From an uncultured Collinsella sp. (GTDB lineage Bacteria; Actinomycetota; Coriobacteriia; Coriobacteriales; Coriobacteriaceae): 64,000 nucleotides of DNA. The stretch's first letter is position 1, and every line of letters begins with the position of its first letter. Made by a program: the position numbers and the translations under genes. The stretch lies in assembly GCA_958450865.1 (NCBI GenBank), contig CAUDNY010000005.1, positions 62,001-126,000 of the forward strand, read 5' to 3'. Shown in pieces: positions 51,968 to 60,605 of this stretch. The notes under the pieces were generated by a model, which did not search any database, was not told where the DNA came from, and saw only the letters and a program-made list of their open reading frames with translations.

Positions 51968-53065
51968 ATGTCCTCGACCTTTGGCAACGTCTTGCACTTA
52001 AGCATCTTCGGCCAATCGCACTCCCCCGCTATCGGCTGCTCGCTCGATGGCATCCCGGCGGGCATCGCCGTGGACCAGGAGCAGCTGCAGGCCTTCCTCG
52101 ACCGTCGCGCCCCCGGTCGCGACGAGACCGCGACCAAACGCCGCGAGGCTGACGCCGCGCACATCATCGCCGGTGTGGTCGATGGACACACCACCGGCGC
52201 ACCCATCGCAGCGATTATCGAGAACACGAACACGCGCTCCAAGGATTACTCCGAGCTGCGCCGCAAGCCCCGCCCCGGACATGCGGACTTCCCTGCGCGC
52301 GTGAAGTATCACAACATGCACGATGTCGCTGGTGGCGGGCATTTTTCCGGCCGCCTAACGGCACCCTTGTGCATCGCCGGCGGGATCGCGCTGCAGGCAC
52401 TCGAGGCCCGCGGCATTCAGGTCATGGCGCACGTCGCGCAGATCGGCGGCATCTCCGACCTGCCGATGGACGATATGGTCTATCGCAAGGCCGACCGCAA
52501 GGCGATCCTTACGAACGACCTGCCCTGCATTGACGCCGCCGCAGCCGGCCGAATGCGCGAGGAGATCCTAGCCGCGCGCGACGAACTCGACAGCATCGGC
52601 GGCATCGTGGAGTGCGGAATCTACGGGCTTCCCGCGGGCATCGGCGACCCCATGTTCGACGGCATCGAGAACCGTATCGCGCAAATCGCGTTTGGCATTC
52701 CCGCCGTAAAGGGCGTGGAGTTTGGCATGGGCTTTGCCGTGGCCGCCATGCGCGGCAGCGAGAACAACGATCCGTATCGCATCGATGCCGAGACCGGCGA
52801 GATCGAGGTCGAGTCCAATAACGCCGGCGGCATCCTGGGCGGTATTTCGACCGGCGCGCCCGTCATGTGGCGCATGGCCGTAAAGCCGACGCCCTCAATT
52901 GGCCGCGAGCAGCAGACCGTAGACATGGACGCCATGGAAAATGCCGAGCTCTCGGTCCACGGCCGTCACGATCCCTGCATCGTCCCCCGAGCCGTCCCCG
53001 TTGCCGAAGCAGCCGCGGCACTCGCCATCTGGGACGCCCTCCTCGAGGACGCCGCCCAGCTCTAA
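51968..53065 (+). CDS. aroC: Chorismate synthase
   Basis: FMN-dependent 1,4-elimination giving chorismate, the branch point. 365 residues. FGQSHSPAIGCSLDGIPAG, RRAPGRDETATKRREAD, RPGHADFPARVKYH and VEFGMGFAVAAMRGSENND are family signatures; the conserved His residues HSPA and GRHDPCIVPRAVPV are intact. ATG one base after the aroA stop, with GAGGAGG upstream. Confidence 0.96.
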   Translation: MSSTFGNVLHLSIFGQSHSPAIGCSLDGIPAGIAVDQEQLQAFLDRRAPGRDETATKRREADAAHIIAGVVDGHTTGAPIAAIIENTNTRSKDYSELRRKPRPGHADFPARVKYHNMHDVAGGGHFSGRLTAPLCIAGGIALQALEARGIQVMAHVAQIGGISDLPMDDMVYRKADRKAILTNDLPCIDAAAAGRMREEILAARDELDSIGGIVECGIYGLPAGIGDPMFDGIENRIAQIAFGIPAVKGVEFGMGFAVAAMRGSENNDPYRIDAETGEIEVESNNAGGILGGISTGAPVMWRMAVKPTPSIGREQQTVDMDAMENAELSVHGRHDPCIVPRAVPVAEAAAALAIWDALLEDAAQL

Positions 53066-53118
53066 CCCGACTCACCTGGGTTGCCTGCCAACTCAGCCGT
53101 TACGTGAAAGGGGCCTCC

Positions 53119-54264
53119 ATGGACCTTGCTGACATCCGCCAGGCCATCGATGGCATCGACACCACGCTCCTCAACAGCTTTGTCGAGCGCATGGATATTG
53201 CCACCGAGGTCGCCAAATCAAAGATCGAGATGGGCAAGGCCGTCTTTGACCCCGCTCGCGAGCGCTCCAAACTCAACAACCTCGCCAGTCGCGCGCCCGA
53301 GCGCTACGAGGCGCAGACCATCACCCTGTTCCGTCTCCTCATGAGTATGAGCAAGGCCGAACAGCAGCGTTACATCAACGAGCTCAAGGGCATCACCGTC
53401 TCGCAAAAGGCCCACGCCACGGCCGTAGCCTTCGACACGCCCTTCCCCCAGACTGCCAGCGTCGCCTGCCAGGGCGTGGAAGGTGCCTATAGCCAGATCG
53501 CCGCGTGCAAGCTCTTCGACGTGCCCGACATCGCGTTTTTCGAGACCTTCGAAGGCGTTATGCGCGCTGTGCGCGACGGCTTCTGCGAGTTTGGCGTGCT
53601 GCCCATCGAGAACTCCACCGCCGGCTCGGTCAACGCCGTCTACGACCTGCTCGCCCAGTTCGACTTCCACATCGTGCGCTCGCTTCGCCTCAAGATCGAC
53701 CACAACTTGCTCGTCAAGCCCGGCACCAAGCTCGCCGACGTGCGCGAGGTCTACAGCCACGGCCAAGCTATTGCCCAGTGTGCCGGCTTTATCGAGTCCC
53801 ACGACCTTCACGCCACCAAGTACCCCAACACGGCTATGTCGGCCGAGATGGTGGCAAATTCCGAACGCACCGACGTCGCCGCCATCGCCTCGCGCAGCTG
53901 TGCCACGCTGTATGGCCTCGAGGTGCTGGAGCCCAACATCCAAGACTCGGACAACAACTACACGCGCTTTGTCGTCATCAGCCGCGAGCCGCGCGTCTAC
54001 CCCGGCGCTAATCGCACCTCGCTCATGATCACCACGGCCAACGAGCCGGGCGCCCTCTATCGCGTGCTCGAGCGCTTCTACGCACTCAACATCAACCTCA
54101 TCAAGCTCGAGAGCCGCCCCATCCCCGGCCGCGACTTTGAGTTTATGTTCTACTTTGATCTGGACTGCCCTTTTGGCAGCAAGGCCCTCGACGACCTGCT
54201 CGATTCCATCGACGACGTGTGTGAGAGCTTCACCTACTTTGGCAGCTACACGGAGGTGCTCTAG
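53119..54264 (+). CDS. pheA: Bifunctional chorismate mutase / prephenate dehydratase
   Basis: Makes phenylpyruvate from chorismate. 381 residues in three parts: an AroQ-type chorismate mutase (1-about 90: IRQAIDGIDTTLLNSFVERM, with catalytic Arg and Lys), a prephenate dehydratase (about 105-285: VACQGVEGAYSQIAACKLF, PIENSTAGSVNAVYDLL, NNYTRFVVIS containing the catalytic Thr-Arg-Phe), and an ACT domain (about 300-375: EPGALYRVLERFYALNINL, ESRP) that binds Phe as feedback inhibitor. AAAGGGG before the ATG at 53119; the long upstream ORF extension overlaps aroC and is not real. The CM domain also serves the tyrosine branch, since TyrA has none. Confidence 0.95.
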   Translation: MDLADIRQAIDGIDTTLLNSFVERMDIATEVAKSKIEMGKAVFDPARERSKLNNLASRAPERYEAQTITLFRLLMSMSKAEQQRYINELKGITVSQKAHATAVAFDTPFPQTASVACQGVEGAYSQIAACKLFDVPDIAFFETFEGVMRAVRDGFCEFGVLPIENSTAGSVNAVYDLLAQFDFHIVRSLRLKIDHNLLVKPGTKLADVREVYSHGQAIAQCAGFIESHDLHATKYPNTAMSAEMVANSERTDVAAIASRSCATLYGLEVLEPNIQDSDNNYTRFVVISREPRVYPGANRTSLMITTANEPGALYRVLERFYALNINLIKLESRPIPGRDFEFMFYFDLDCPFGSKALDDLLDSIDDVCESFTYFGSYTEVL

Positions 54265-55515
54265 ATGACCGATACCGCCGCAACCCGCCCCTACGGTGTG
54301 CTGGGCCGCGTGCTGGGCCACAGCTACACCCCGACCATCTACAAAGAGCTGGCGGGGCTTGAGTACGTGCGTTTTGAGCGCGAGCCCGAGGATCTTGAGG
54401 CTTTTATGACGGGCGACGAATGGGAGGGCACCAACGTGACCATCCCCTACAAGCGCGCCGTCATGGAATACCTGGACGAGCTGAGCCCGCTCGCCGAGCG
54501 CATGGGCAACGTCAACACCATCACGCGCCTGCCCGACGGCCGCCTGCACGGCGATAATACTGACTACTTCGGTTTCCAGTGCCTGGTCGAGGAGTTGGGC
54601 GTTGAGGTTGCCGGCAAGAAGGCCCTCGTGCTCGGTGCCACCGGCGGCGCCGGCACCACGGCAAGTATGGTGCTGGGAGACATGGGCGCCATCGTCGTAC
54701 CCGTGGGTCGCACGAGCGAGGTCAACTACGACAATATCGCGCAGCAGTCCGACGCCTCCCTACTCGTCAACTGCACGCCCGCCGGCATGTTCCCCCATTG
54801 CCCCGACGCGCCTTGCACGCTCGAAGGCCTCGATGCGCTCGAGGGCGTCATCGACATTGTCTACAACCCCGCCCGCACGGGCCTGATGCTCGAGGCCGAG
54901 CGCCGCGGTATCCCTTGCATCGGCGGCCTGCTGATGCTCGTGGCCCAAGCGGCGCAGGCCGTCGAGCGCTATACCGGCCAAGTCACCCCGCGCAAGCGCA
55001 TCTTAGACGTAACGGAGCGCCTGTCACGCCGCGAACAGAACATCGCGCTGATCGGCATGCCGGGCTCGGGCAAGACCCGCGTGGGCGAGCAGATCGCCCA
55101 GCTCACGGGCCGCGAGCACATCGATCTCGATCGCGCCCTCGAGGAGCGCCTGGGCATGCCCTGCGCCGACTTTATCATCAAGTGCGGCGAGGCGGCCTTC
55201 CGCGAGCAGGAGACGGCAGCGCTGGCCGACATCTCCAAGCGCAGCGGCTTGGTGCTCTCCACCGGCGGCGGCGTGGTTACGCGCGACGAGAACTACCCGC
55301 TGCTGCACCAGAACAGCCAGATCGTGATGCTCAACCGCAAGCTCGACGAGCTCGCCCACAAGGGCCGCCCCATCACCGCGCGCGACGGCATCGACAAGCT
55401 GGCCGAGCAGCGTATGCCGCGCTACCGCGCCTGGGCCGACTACATCATCGACTCACGCGACTGCGCCGCCAACACCGTCCATGCCCTCCTCGACACCCTC
55501 CCACCCGCTCTCTAA
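54265..55515 (+). CDS. aroE-aroK: Fused shikimate dehydrogenase - shikimate kinase
   Basis: One 416-residue chain with two pathway enzymes. Residues 1-about 250: AroE, with shikimate ligands Ser20 and Thr22 (HSYTP), Lys63 (TIPYK), Asn84 and Asp100 (GDNTDYFGF), and the NADP motif VLGATGGAG. Residues about 258-416: AroK, with Walker A GMPGSGKT (264-271), DLDRALEERLG, FREQE and the substrate GGGVV motif. It performs dehydroshikimate to shikimate 3-phosphate without release between proteins. ATG directly follows the pheA stop; GGAGG lies at its proper distance. The two domains are each of normal length. Confidence 0.94.
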   Translation: MTDTAATRPYGVLGRVLGHSYTPTIYKELAGLEYVRFEREPEDLEAFMTGDEWEGTNVTIPYKRAVMEYLDELSPLAERMGNVNTITRLPDGRLHGDNTDYFGFQCLVEELGVEVAGKKALVLGATGGAGTTASMVLGDMGAIVVPVGRTSEVNYDNIAQQSDASLLVNCTPAGMFPHCPDAPCTLEGLDALEGVIDIVYNPARTGLMLEAERRGIPCIGGLLMLVAQAAQAVERYTGQVTPRKRILDVTERLSRREQNIALIGMPGSGKTRVGEQIAQLTGREHIDLDRALEERLGMPCADFIIKCGEAAFREQETAALADISKRSGLVLSTGGGVVTRDENYPLLHQNSQIVMLNRKLDELAHKGRPITARDGIDKLAEQRMPRYRAWADYIIDSRDCAANTVHALLDTLPPAL

Positions 55516-55517
55516 CC

Positions 55518-55559
55518 AAAACCACCACAAAGGGGGCAGGCACCTTTGTGGTGGTTTTT
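55518..55559 (+). terminator. Intrinsic terminator between aroEK and aroQ
   Basis: A 15-bp perfect stem (55518-55532 with 55543-55557) and a TTTTT run. It would separate the main operon from aroQ, yet aroQ begins 20 bases later, so partial readthrough is likely. Confidence 0.85.
55532..55548. repeat. Short motif shared with 14926-14942, in the terminator loop
   Basis: GGGGGCAGGCACCTTTG; its reverse complement matches 13 of 17 bases of the copy beside the rnhB terminator. Confidence 0.3.
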
Positions 55560-55579
55560 CAACTGCAAAGGAAGCAACC

Positions 55580-56017
55580 ATGAAAGCACTCGTCATTAAC
55601 GGCCCCAACCTCAACATGCTCGGCATTCGCGAGCCAGGCATCTACGGCAGCGACAACTACGATCGCTTAGTGCAGATCTGCCAGGAAGCGGGTGCCGCAC
55701 AGGGCTTCGACGAGGTCGAGGTCTTCCAGTCTAACCACGAGGGCAGCATCGTCGACAAGATCCAGGAGGCTTACGGAAAGGTCGACGGCATCGTCATCAA
55801 CCCGGCCGCCTACACGCACACAAGCGTGGCCATCCTGGACGCGCTCAAAGCCGTCGCCATCCCGGCTGTGGAGGTCCACATTAGCGCAGTCGAGACCCGC
55901 GAAGACTTCCGCCAGGTGAGCTACGCCCGTCTGGCCTGCTTCGCCACCATCACCGGAGAGGGCCTGAAGGGCTACGCCCACGCGTTGGAGCTGCTGAAAG
56001 AGCATCTCGAAAAGTAA
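55580..56017 (+). CDS. aroQ: Type II 3-dehydroquinate dehydratase
   Basis: Dehydrates 3-dehydroquinate to dehydroshikimate. 145 residues, dodecameric flavodoxin-like family. GPNLNMLGIREPGIYG holds the catalytic Tyr, FQSNHEGSIVDKIQEA and NPAAYTHTSVAILDAL the substrate loop, and EVHISAVETREDFRQVSY the catalytic His. ATG at 55580 with AAAGGAAG upstream; the longer ORF start lies inside aroEK. Completes the pathway together with the preceding genes. Confidence 0.96.
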   Translation: MKALVINGPNLNMLGIREPGIYGSDNYDRLVQICQEAGAAQGFDEVEVFQSNHEGSIVDKIQEAYGKVDGIVINPAAYTHTSVAILDALKAVAIPAVEVHISAVETREDFRQVSYARLACFATITGEGLKGYAHALELLKEHLEK

Positions 56018-56080
56018 AATGCCAACCCCAACAAACAGCAGCGGCTTGCTCGCGCTCGGCTCCAGCAACACACAAGATGA

Positions 56081-56112
56081 AAAAAGCCCAGACCACCAAG
56101 CGGTCTGGGCTT
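56081..56112 (-). terminator. Intrinsic terminator after tRNA-Arg(TCT)
   Basis: An 11-bp stem (56084-56094 with 56102-56112) followed in the minus direction by TTTTTTC. In the plus direction (TTAATAA) it could also end aroQ transcripts. Confidence 0.85.
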
Positions 56113-56121
56113 AATAAACGA

Positions 56122-56198
56122 TGGTGCTCCATGGCGGATTCGAACCGTCGACCTTGGGATTAGAAGTCCCCTGCTCTATCCAACTGAGCTAATGGAGC
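56122..56198 (-). tRNA. tRNA-Arg, anticodon TCT
   Basis: 77 bases with encoded CCA. Acceptor GCTCCAT/ATGGAGC is perfect; D arm GCTC/GAGC; anticodon loop CTTCTAA gives TCT, reading AGA. Two stem oddities: G-A at the outermost anticodon-stem pair and A-C at the second T-stem pair. Still clearly a tRNA. Confidence 0.93.
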
Positions 56199-56252
56199 AA
56201 ATAACCGCACGCCCAAGCAAGCACAAGCCTGTCAGGCGCAAGTAATTATAAC

Positions 56253-57020
56253 CTAGTTGAACTGCTCGCGGTACGCCTTGCAGACCTCATCGACCGGGCC
56301 GTCCATGCGAAGGTCACCCTTCTCAATCCAAACGGCACGCTGGCAGATGCGCTCAACCTGCTCCATGGAGTGCGAAACGAACAGAACTGTCACGTCACCG
56401 CTCTGGATAAAGTGCTGGATGCGGGCCTCACACTTTTGCTGGAAGAACACATCACCGACGGACAGCGTCTCGTCAACGATCAGAATATCGGGCTCGGTAA
56501 TCGTCGCGATTGCAAAGGCGATACGCGCCACCATGCCCGAAGAGAAGTTCTTAAGCGGCATATCGACAAAGTTCTGCAGCTCAGCGAACTCGATAATGCC
56601 GTCAAAGTTGGCGTCGATGAACTCCTTGGTATAGCCGAGCAGGGCGCCGTTCAGATAGATGTTCTCGCGGGCGGTCAGCTCGGGGTCAAAGCCGGCGCCG
56701 AGCTCAATCAGCGGCGCGATGTTACCGTGCACCTTAACGCTGCCCTCGCTAGGCTCAAGAACGCCAGCGATAATCTTGAGCATCGTAGACTTGCCGGAGC
56801 CATTGGTGCCGACCAGACCCACAACCTCGCCGCGATGAATATCAAACGAGATGTGCTTAAGCGCCCTAAACTCCTCAAAGAACAGCTCGTGCTTGGCAAG
56901 CTTAATGAAGTACTCCTTGAGGTTGGTCAGCGACTCGGACGCCATGTTAAAGATCATGGTGACGTCGTCGACCTCGACAGCCAGAGGCTGCTCGCTGTAA
57001 TCAACAACAGATTCAGTCAT
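56253..57020 (-). CDS. ABC transporter ATP-binding protein, polysaccharide exporter (Wzt/TagH type)
   Basis: Energises export of a lipid-linked polymer. 255 residues from ATG 57020 (AGGAG seven bases upstream). Walker A is GTNGSGKSTMLK (after VVGLV), the Q-loop region PLIELGAGFDPELTARENIYLNG is the Wzt/RfbE/TagH hallmark (shown in two parts, PLIELGAGF and DPELTARENIYLNG), signature is NFSSGMVARIAFA and Walker B is ILIVDETLSVGD. It has no C-terminal substrate-binding domain. Cotranscribed with the permease, 11 bases upstream. Confidence 0.92.
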   Translation of the reverse strand: MTESVVDYSEQPLAVEVDDVTMIFNMASESLTNLKEYFIKLAKHELFFEEFRALKHISFDIHRGEVVGLVGTNGSGKSTMLKIIAGVLEPSEGSVKVHGNIAPLIELGAGFDPELTARENIYLNGALLGYTKEFIDANFDGIIEFAELQNFVDMPLKNFSSGMVARIAFAIATITEPDILIVDETLSVGDVFFQQKCEARIQHFIQSGDVTVLFVSHSMEQVERICQRAVWIEKGDLRMDGPVDEVCKAYREQFN

Positions 57021-57031
57021 CACAGCACTCC

Positions 57032-57877
57032 TTAGATGTAGAGGATAAATTTGCGCTCGGACTTATGGAACACGGTATAGCCAATAATAAGCGCAAGAAC
57101 CGCCCAAGCGACGCACATACCAAACGTCATAAGCGAGGGCGTAGTCTGGAACAGGAAGATATCGCGCATAAACTGCAGGTAGTTGAACATGGGGTTCGCA
57201 TACATCAAGATACGCACGAGATGCGGCATTTGCGCAATATAGTCAGTCGTCCAGAAGATGGGCGTAATGTAAGTCCACGCCGTAATGACGACGCTCCACA
57301 GATGCATAACGTCGCGGAAGAAGACCGTAAGGGCAGAGAGCATCATGCCCAGGCCCATGCAGAAGCACATAAGCAGCAGCAGGCAAACCGGCAACAGAAT
57401 CAGGTGCCAAGAAGGCATAACGCGGAACCACAGCATGACGATGGCGACGGCGACCAGCGAGAAGGCAAAGTTGACCAGCGAGAAGAGCACCTTCTGCACC
57501 GGGAAAACCCAGCGGTGCACCTTAACCTTCTTGAGCAGAGGGGCAGCGCCCACGATCGACGTCAGGGCCTGGTTAGTAGACTCAGACATGACGGCAAAGG
57601 TGATGTTACCCACGATCAAGTACAGCGGGTACATCTCGGGCGTCATTGAGCCATTGCGGCCCTGGCCAAAAATCGTCGAGAACACGATGGCCATGACGAT
57701 CATCATCAGCAGCGGGTTGAGCACCGACCATGCGACGCCCAGAACGCTACGGCGATACTTGATCTTAAAATCCTTGGTAACCAGCTGACGAAGGATAAAC
57801 GCGTCCTTCTCAAATTCGTTCTTAGCAAACGTCGCAGGCAGACTGCGAGTTTCTTGTTGCTTTGTCTGATCCGACAC
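57032..57877 (-). CDS. ABC-2 type polysaccharide export permease (Wzm/TagG type)
   Basis: Membrane partner of the ATPase gene downstream. 281 residues, six TM segments. An N-terminal cytoplasmic part leads to the amphipathic interface region LVTKDFKIKYRRSVLGVAW, typical of TagG/Wzm. GTG start at 57877, eight bases from AAAGGAG; the longer reading is unsupported. Exports a teichoic- or O-antigen-like chain; the rhamnose genes nearby suggest rhamnose in it (inference). Confidence 0.9.
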   Translation of the reverse strand: MSDQTKQQETRSLPATFAKNEFEKDAFILRQLVTKDFKIKYRRSVLGVAWSVLNPLLMMIVMAIVFSTIFGQGRNGSMTPEMYPLYLIVGNITFAVMSESTNQALTSIVGAAPLLKKVKVHRWVFPVQKVLFSLVNFAFSLVAVAIVMLWFRVMPSWHLILLPVCLLLLMCFCMGLGMMLSALTVFFRDVMHLWSVVITAWTYITPIFWTTDYIAQMPHLVRILMYANPMFNYLQFMRDIFLFQTTPSLMTFGMCVAWAVLALIIGYTVFHKSERKFILYI

Positions 57878-57916
57878 GGATGCAACTCCTTTACTCGTAA
57901 TCGTTGACAAACGAAC

Positions 57917-57922
57917 AGTATA
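57917..57922 (-). promoter_or_regulatory. -10 box of the exporter operon
   Basis: TATACT on the minus strand, 40 bases before the permease start; no convincing -35. Confidence 0.35.
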
Positions 57923-58001
57923 GACCCGACGGCCATGCAAACGATTCGCGCAACAAAACTGGAGAACTAACCCACATCTTAGGATGCCAGGCCCAAACGG
58001 C

Positions 58002-58007
58002 TATACT
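58002..58007 (+). promoter_or_regulatory. -10 box of the glycosyltransferase gene
   Basis: TATACT with TTAGGA 17 bases upstream; divergent from the exporter promoter. Confidence 0.4.
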
Positions 58008-58037
58008 TTCTAGGATTGAATGTATAAGGAGCATTAA

Positions 58038-59009
58038 GTGAATTCTGAATCCATCGCCGTCATCATCCCTTGCTACAACGAAGCGCTCACGATCGGCAAA
58101 GTCATCGACGACTTTCACCGCGAGCTTCCGCAGGCGACGGTCTATGTCTATGACAACAACTCGTCGGACGATACCTCACGCATTGCCACCGAGCACGGCG
58201 CCACAGTCCGCTTTGAGCCCCGTCAGGGAAAGGGCAACGTGTGCCGCCAGATGTTTCGCGATATCGACGCCGATTGCTACCTGATGGTCGACGGAGACGA
58301 CACCTACCCCGCCGAGGCGGCCAAGGCCCTCTGCGAGCCCATCCTTAACGGCACGGCCGACATGACCGTAGGCGATCGCCTTTCCAACGGCACCTACGCC
58401 GAGGAGAACAAGCGTGCCTTCCACGGCTTTGGCAATAATCTGGTCCGCGCCATGATCAAGTGGATCTATGGCTACAGCTTCGATGACGTCATGACAGGCT
58501 ACCGCGCCATGAGCCGCCCGTTCGTTAAAACCTTCCCAGTGCTTTCCGAGGGCTTTCAGATCGAAACCGAGCTCTCGATCCACGCCGTCGACCACCGCTG
58601 GCGCATCAAAGATGTGCCCATCGAGTACCGCGACCGTCCCGAGGGTTCCGAGTCCAAACTCAACACCGTGAGCGACGGCATTAAAGTCGTTGCGATGATC
58701 GGCACGCTGTTCAAGGACTACCGCCCGCTGAAGTTCTTCAGCCTCGTTGCGCTTCTGTTCGCGGTATTCGGCCTCGCCCTGGGCATGCCCATCGTTGTCG
58801 AATATTTCCAGACCGGCCTCGTCCCGCGCTTCCCCACCGCTATGCTCGCCGCCTCGTTTATGTTCCTGTGCGGCCTGAGCCTTGCGACCGGCTTCATCCT
58901 AGATTCTGTAGCAAAGGTCGAAAAAAAGCAGTGGGAGGTCAACGTGTACAGCAAATACGCCTACGACGACCAGCCCGGCCACCCTACTTCCATGCCAAGC
59001 GAGAGGTAG
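58038..59009 (+). CDS. Family 2 glycosyltransferase, polyprenol-phosphate sugar synthase type
   Basis: Likely transfers a sugar to undecaprenyl phosphate at the membrane. 323 residues. GT-A core: AVIIPCYNEALTIGKVI, YVYDNNSSDDTS, DADCYLMVDGDDTYP (the DxD-like site) and the DVMTGYRAMSRPFVK and GFQIETELSIHA segments typical of DPM1/GtrB/ArnC-like enzymes. Two C-terminal TM segments at about 235-255 and 270-292. GTG start at 58038 with AAGGAG six bases upstream. Divergent from the exporter, convergent with rmlCD. Sugar unknown. Confidence 0.88.
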   Translation: MNSESIAVIIPCYNEALTIGKVIDDFHRELPQATVYVYDNNSSDDTSRIATEHGATVRFEPRQGKGNVCRQMFRDIDADCYLMVDGDDTYPAEAAKALCEPILNGTADMTVGDRLSNGTYAEENKRAFHGFGNNLVRAMIKWIYGYSFDDVMTGYRAMSRPFVKTFPVLSEGFQIETELSIHAVDHRWRIKDVPIEYRDRPEGSESKLNTVSDGIKVVAMIGTLFKDYRPLKFFSLVALLFAVFGLALGMPIVVEYFQTGLVPRFPTAMLAASFMFLCGLSLATGFILDSVAKVEKKQWEVNVYSKYAYDDQPGHPTSMPSER

Positions 59010-59059
59010 ATCTTCCGCAAAATACTATTGGCACCACTGCGCAGATAGCCACCAACAAG

Positions 59060-59089
59060 AAAAGCCGCCGTTAAAGAACGGCGGCTTTT
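59060..59089. terminator. Bidirectional intrinsic terminator
   Basis: 13-bp perfect stem (59060-59072 with 59077-59089), AAAG loop, A/T runs on both sides; serves the convergent glycosyltransferase and rmlCD genes. Confidence 0.9.
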
Positions 59090-59114
59090 ACTCTCGTCAA
59101 TTCAATAGCGGCGA

Positions 59115-60569
59115 CTAGAGCGTCTTGAGGTACTCCCCCAGCTCTTCCTCCCAGTCGGGCATGTGGAACCCGACCGACTCGAGCCTAGACAGGTCGAGCG
59201 CGGAGTGGACCGGGCGCGGGGCGATGGGGCCGGAGGCCTCGGCGTAGTAGTCGGCGGTGCTGACCGGCACGACCTTCGCACTGTTGCCGTTCGCGGCCTC
59301 GAAGACGGCGCGGGCGATGTCGGCCCAAGACTTGACGGCGCCGGAGCCCGTGCAGTCGTAGGTGCCGTAGGGGGCGTGCGTCCCCAGCACGTGGAAGATG
59401 GCCTCGGCCATGTCGCGCGTGAAGGTCAGGCGGCCCAGTTGGTCGTCGACCACGGTGACCTGTGTGAGCTTGTCCTCGGGGTCGGCCACGCGGTCGGACA
59501 GCGCCTTCATGGTCTTGACGAAGTTGTGTCCCTCGCCGATGACCCAGGAGCTGCGCATGATGTAGTGGCGCGGGCACCCCGCCACGGCGATGTCGCCGGC
59601 GGCCTTGGTCTGGCCGTAGACGGACAGCGGGCTGAGGGGCTCGTCCTCGTCATGGACCTCGGAGGTGCCGTCGAAGACGTAGTCGGAGGACACGTGCACG
59701 AGCGTGATCCCGTGCCCGGCGCAGGTGCGGGCGAGGAGCGCGGGCCCCGTCGCGTTGGCCTTCCAGGCGGTCACGCGGCCCTCGGGGGTCTCGGCTTTAT
59801 CCACGGCCGTGTAGGCGCCGCAGTTGATGACGGTGCCGTAGAGCGACCAGTCGTACTTGGAGTAGGCGTCCGGGTCGGACATGTCGAAGGTGTCGATGTC
59901 GCAGAAGTCGAAGTCCTTGGCGACGCCGCGCTCCTCGGCCAGCTTTCGCACCGCATGGCCCAGCTGGCCGTCGCAGCCGGTGACGAGGGTGCGCTTCGGC
60001 GCCATGGGGACGACGTCCTTCAGCATCGGGTGGTTGAGGTCGGCCTCGGATACGACGGCTTGGTCGAGAGGGATCGGCCACTCGATGTCGAGCTCGGGGT
60101 CGGCGAGGTTCACGAAGGTGTAGGTCCTCTTCAGCTCGAGGGACCAGTGGGCGTCCACCAGGTAGGTGTAGGCGGTGCCGTCCTCCAGGGCCTGGAAGGA
60201 GTTGCCCACGCCGCGCGGGACGTAGATGGCCTTGGACGGGTCCAGGGTGCAGGTGAACACCTTGCCGAAGGTCTCGCTTCCCTCGCGCAGGTCCACCCAG
60301 GCGCCGAAGACCGAGCCGCGCGCGACGGAGATGAACTTGTCCCAGGGCTCGGCGTGGATGCCGCGGGTGACGCCGCGGCTGTCGTTGTAGGAGATGTTGT
60401 TCTGGACGACGCGGAGGTCCGGGATGCCCAGGGCGGTCATCTTGGCGCGCTGCCAGTTCTCCTTGAACCAGCCGCGCGAGTCGCCGTGGACGGCGAGGTC
60501 GACGACCTTCAGGCCCCCGATGCCGGTCTCGGCGACGGAGAGGTCCTTCTCGAATGCGATGTCTGCCAT
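59115..60569 (-). CDS. rmlC-rmlD: Fused dTDP-4-dehydrorhamnose 3,5-epimerase / dTDP-4-dehydrorhamnose reductase
   Basis: Last two steps of dTDP-L-rhamnose synthesis in one 484-residue chain. Residues 1-about 190 are RmlC: NWQRAKMTALG, RGVTRGIHAEPWDKF with catalytic His72, and KAIYVPRGVGNSFQALEDG. Residues about 194-484 are RmlD: VTGCDGQLGHAV dinucleotide motif, NCGAYTAVDKAE, VHVSSDYVFDG, YGQTKAAGD (YxxxK) and VDDQLGRLT. The start ATG 60569 is 12 bases from GGAG. The long upstream ORF extension runs through rmlB in another frame and is not real. Very GC-rich (43 of 60 bases at 59221-59280). Confidence 0.93.
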   Translation of the reverse strand: MADIAFEKDLSVAETGIGGLKVVDLAVHGDSRGWFKENWQRAKMTALGIPDLRVVQNNISYNDSRGVTRGIHAEPWDKFISVARGSVFGAWVDLREGSETFGKVFTCTLDPSKAIYVPRGVGNSFQALEDGTAYTYLVDAHWSLELKRTYTFVNLADPELDIEWPIPLDQAVVSEADLNHPMLKDVVPMAPKRTLVTGCDGQLGHAVRKLAEERGVAKDFDFCDIDTFDMSDPDAYSKYDWSLYGTVINCGAYTAVDKAETPEGRVTAWKANATGPALLARTCAGHGITLVHVSSDYVFDGTSEVHDEDEPLSPLSVYGQTKAAGDIAVAGCPRHYIMRSSWVIGEGHNFVKTMKALSDRVADPEDKLTQVTVVDDQLGRLTFTRDMAEAIFHVLGTHAPYGTYDCTGSGAVKSWADIARAVFEAANGNSAKVVPVSTADYYAEASGPIAPRPVHSALDLSRLESVGFHMPDWEEELGEYLKTL

Positions 60570-60605
60570 GTGGGAAAAGCTCCTATCGAAGAGGTTGGAT
60601 AACCA

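Noticed and set aside
52867..53118. Upstream extension of the pheA frame
   Set aside because: Overlaps the aroC end; the AroQ mutase domain begins at ATG 53119 with a proper ribosome binding site.
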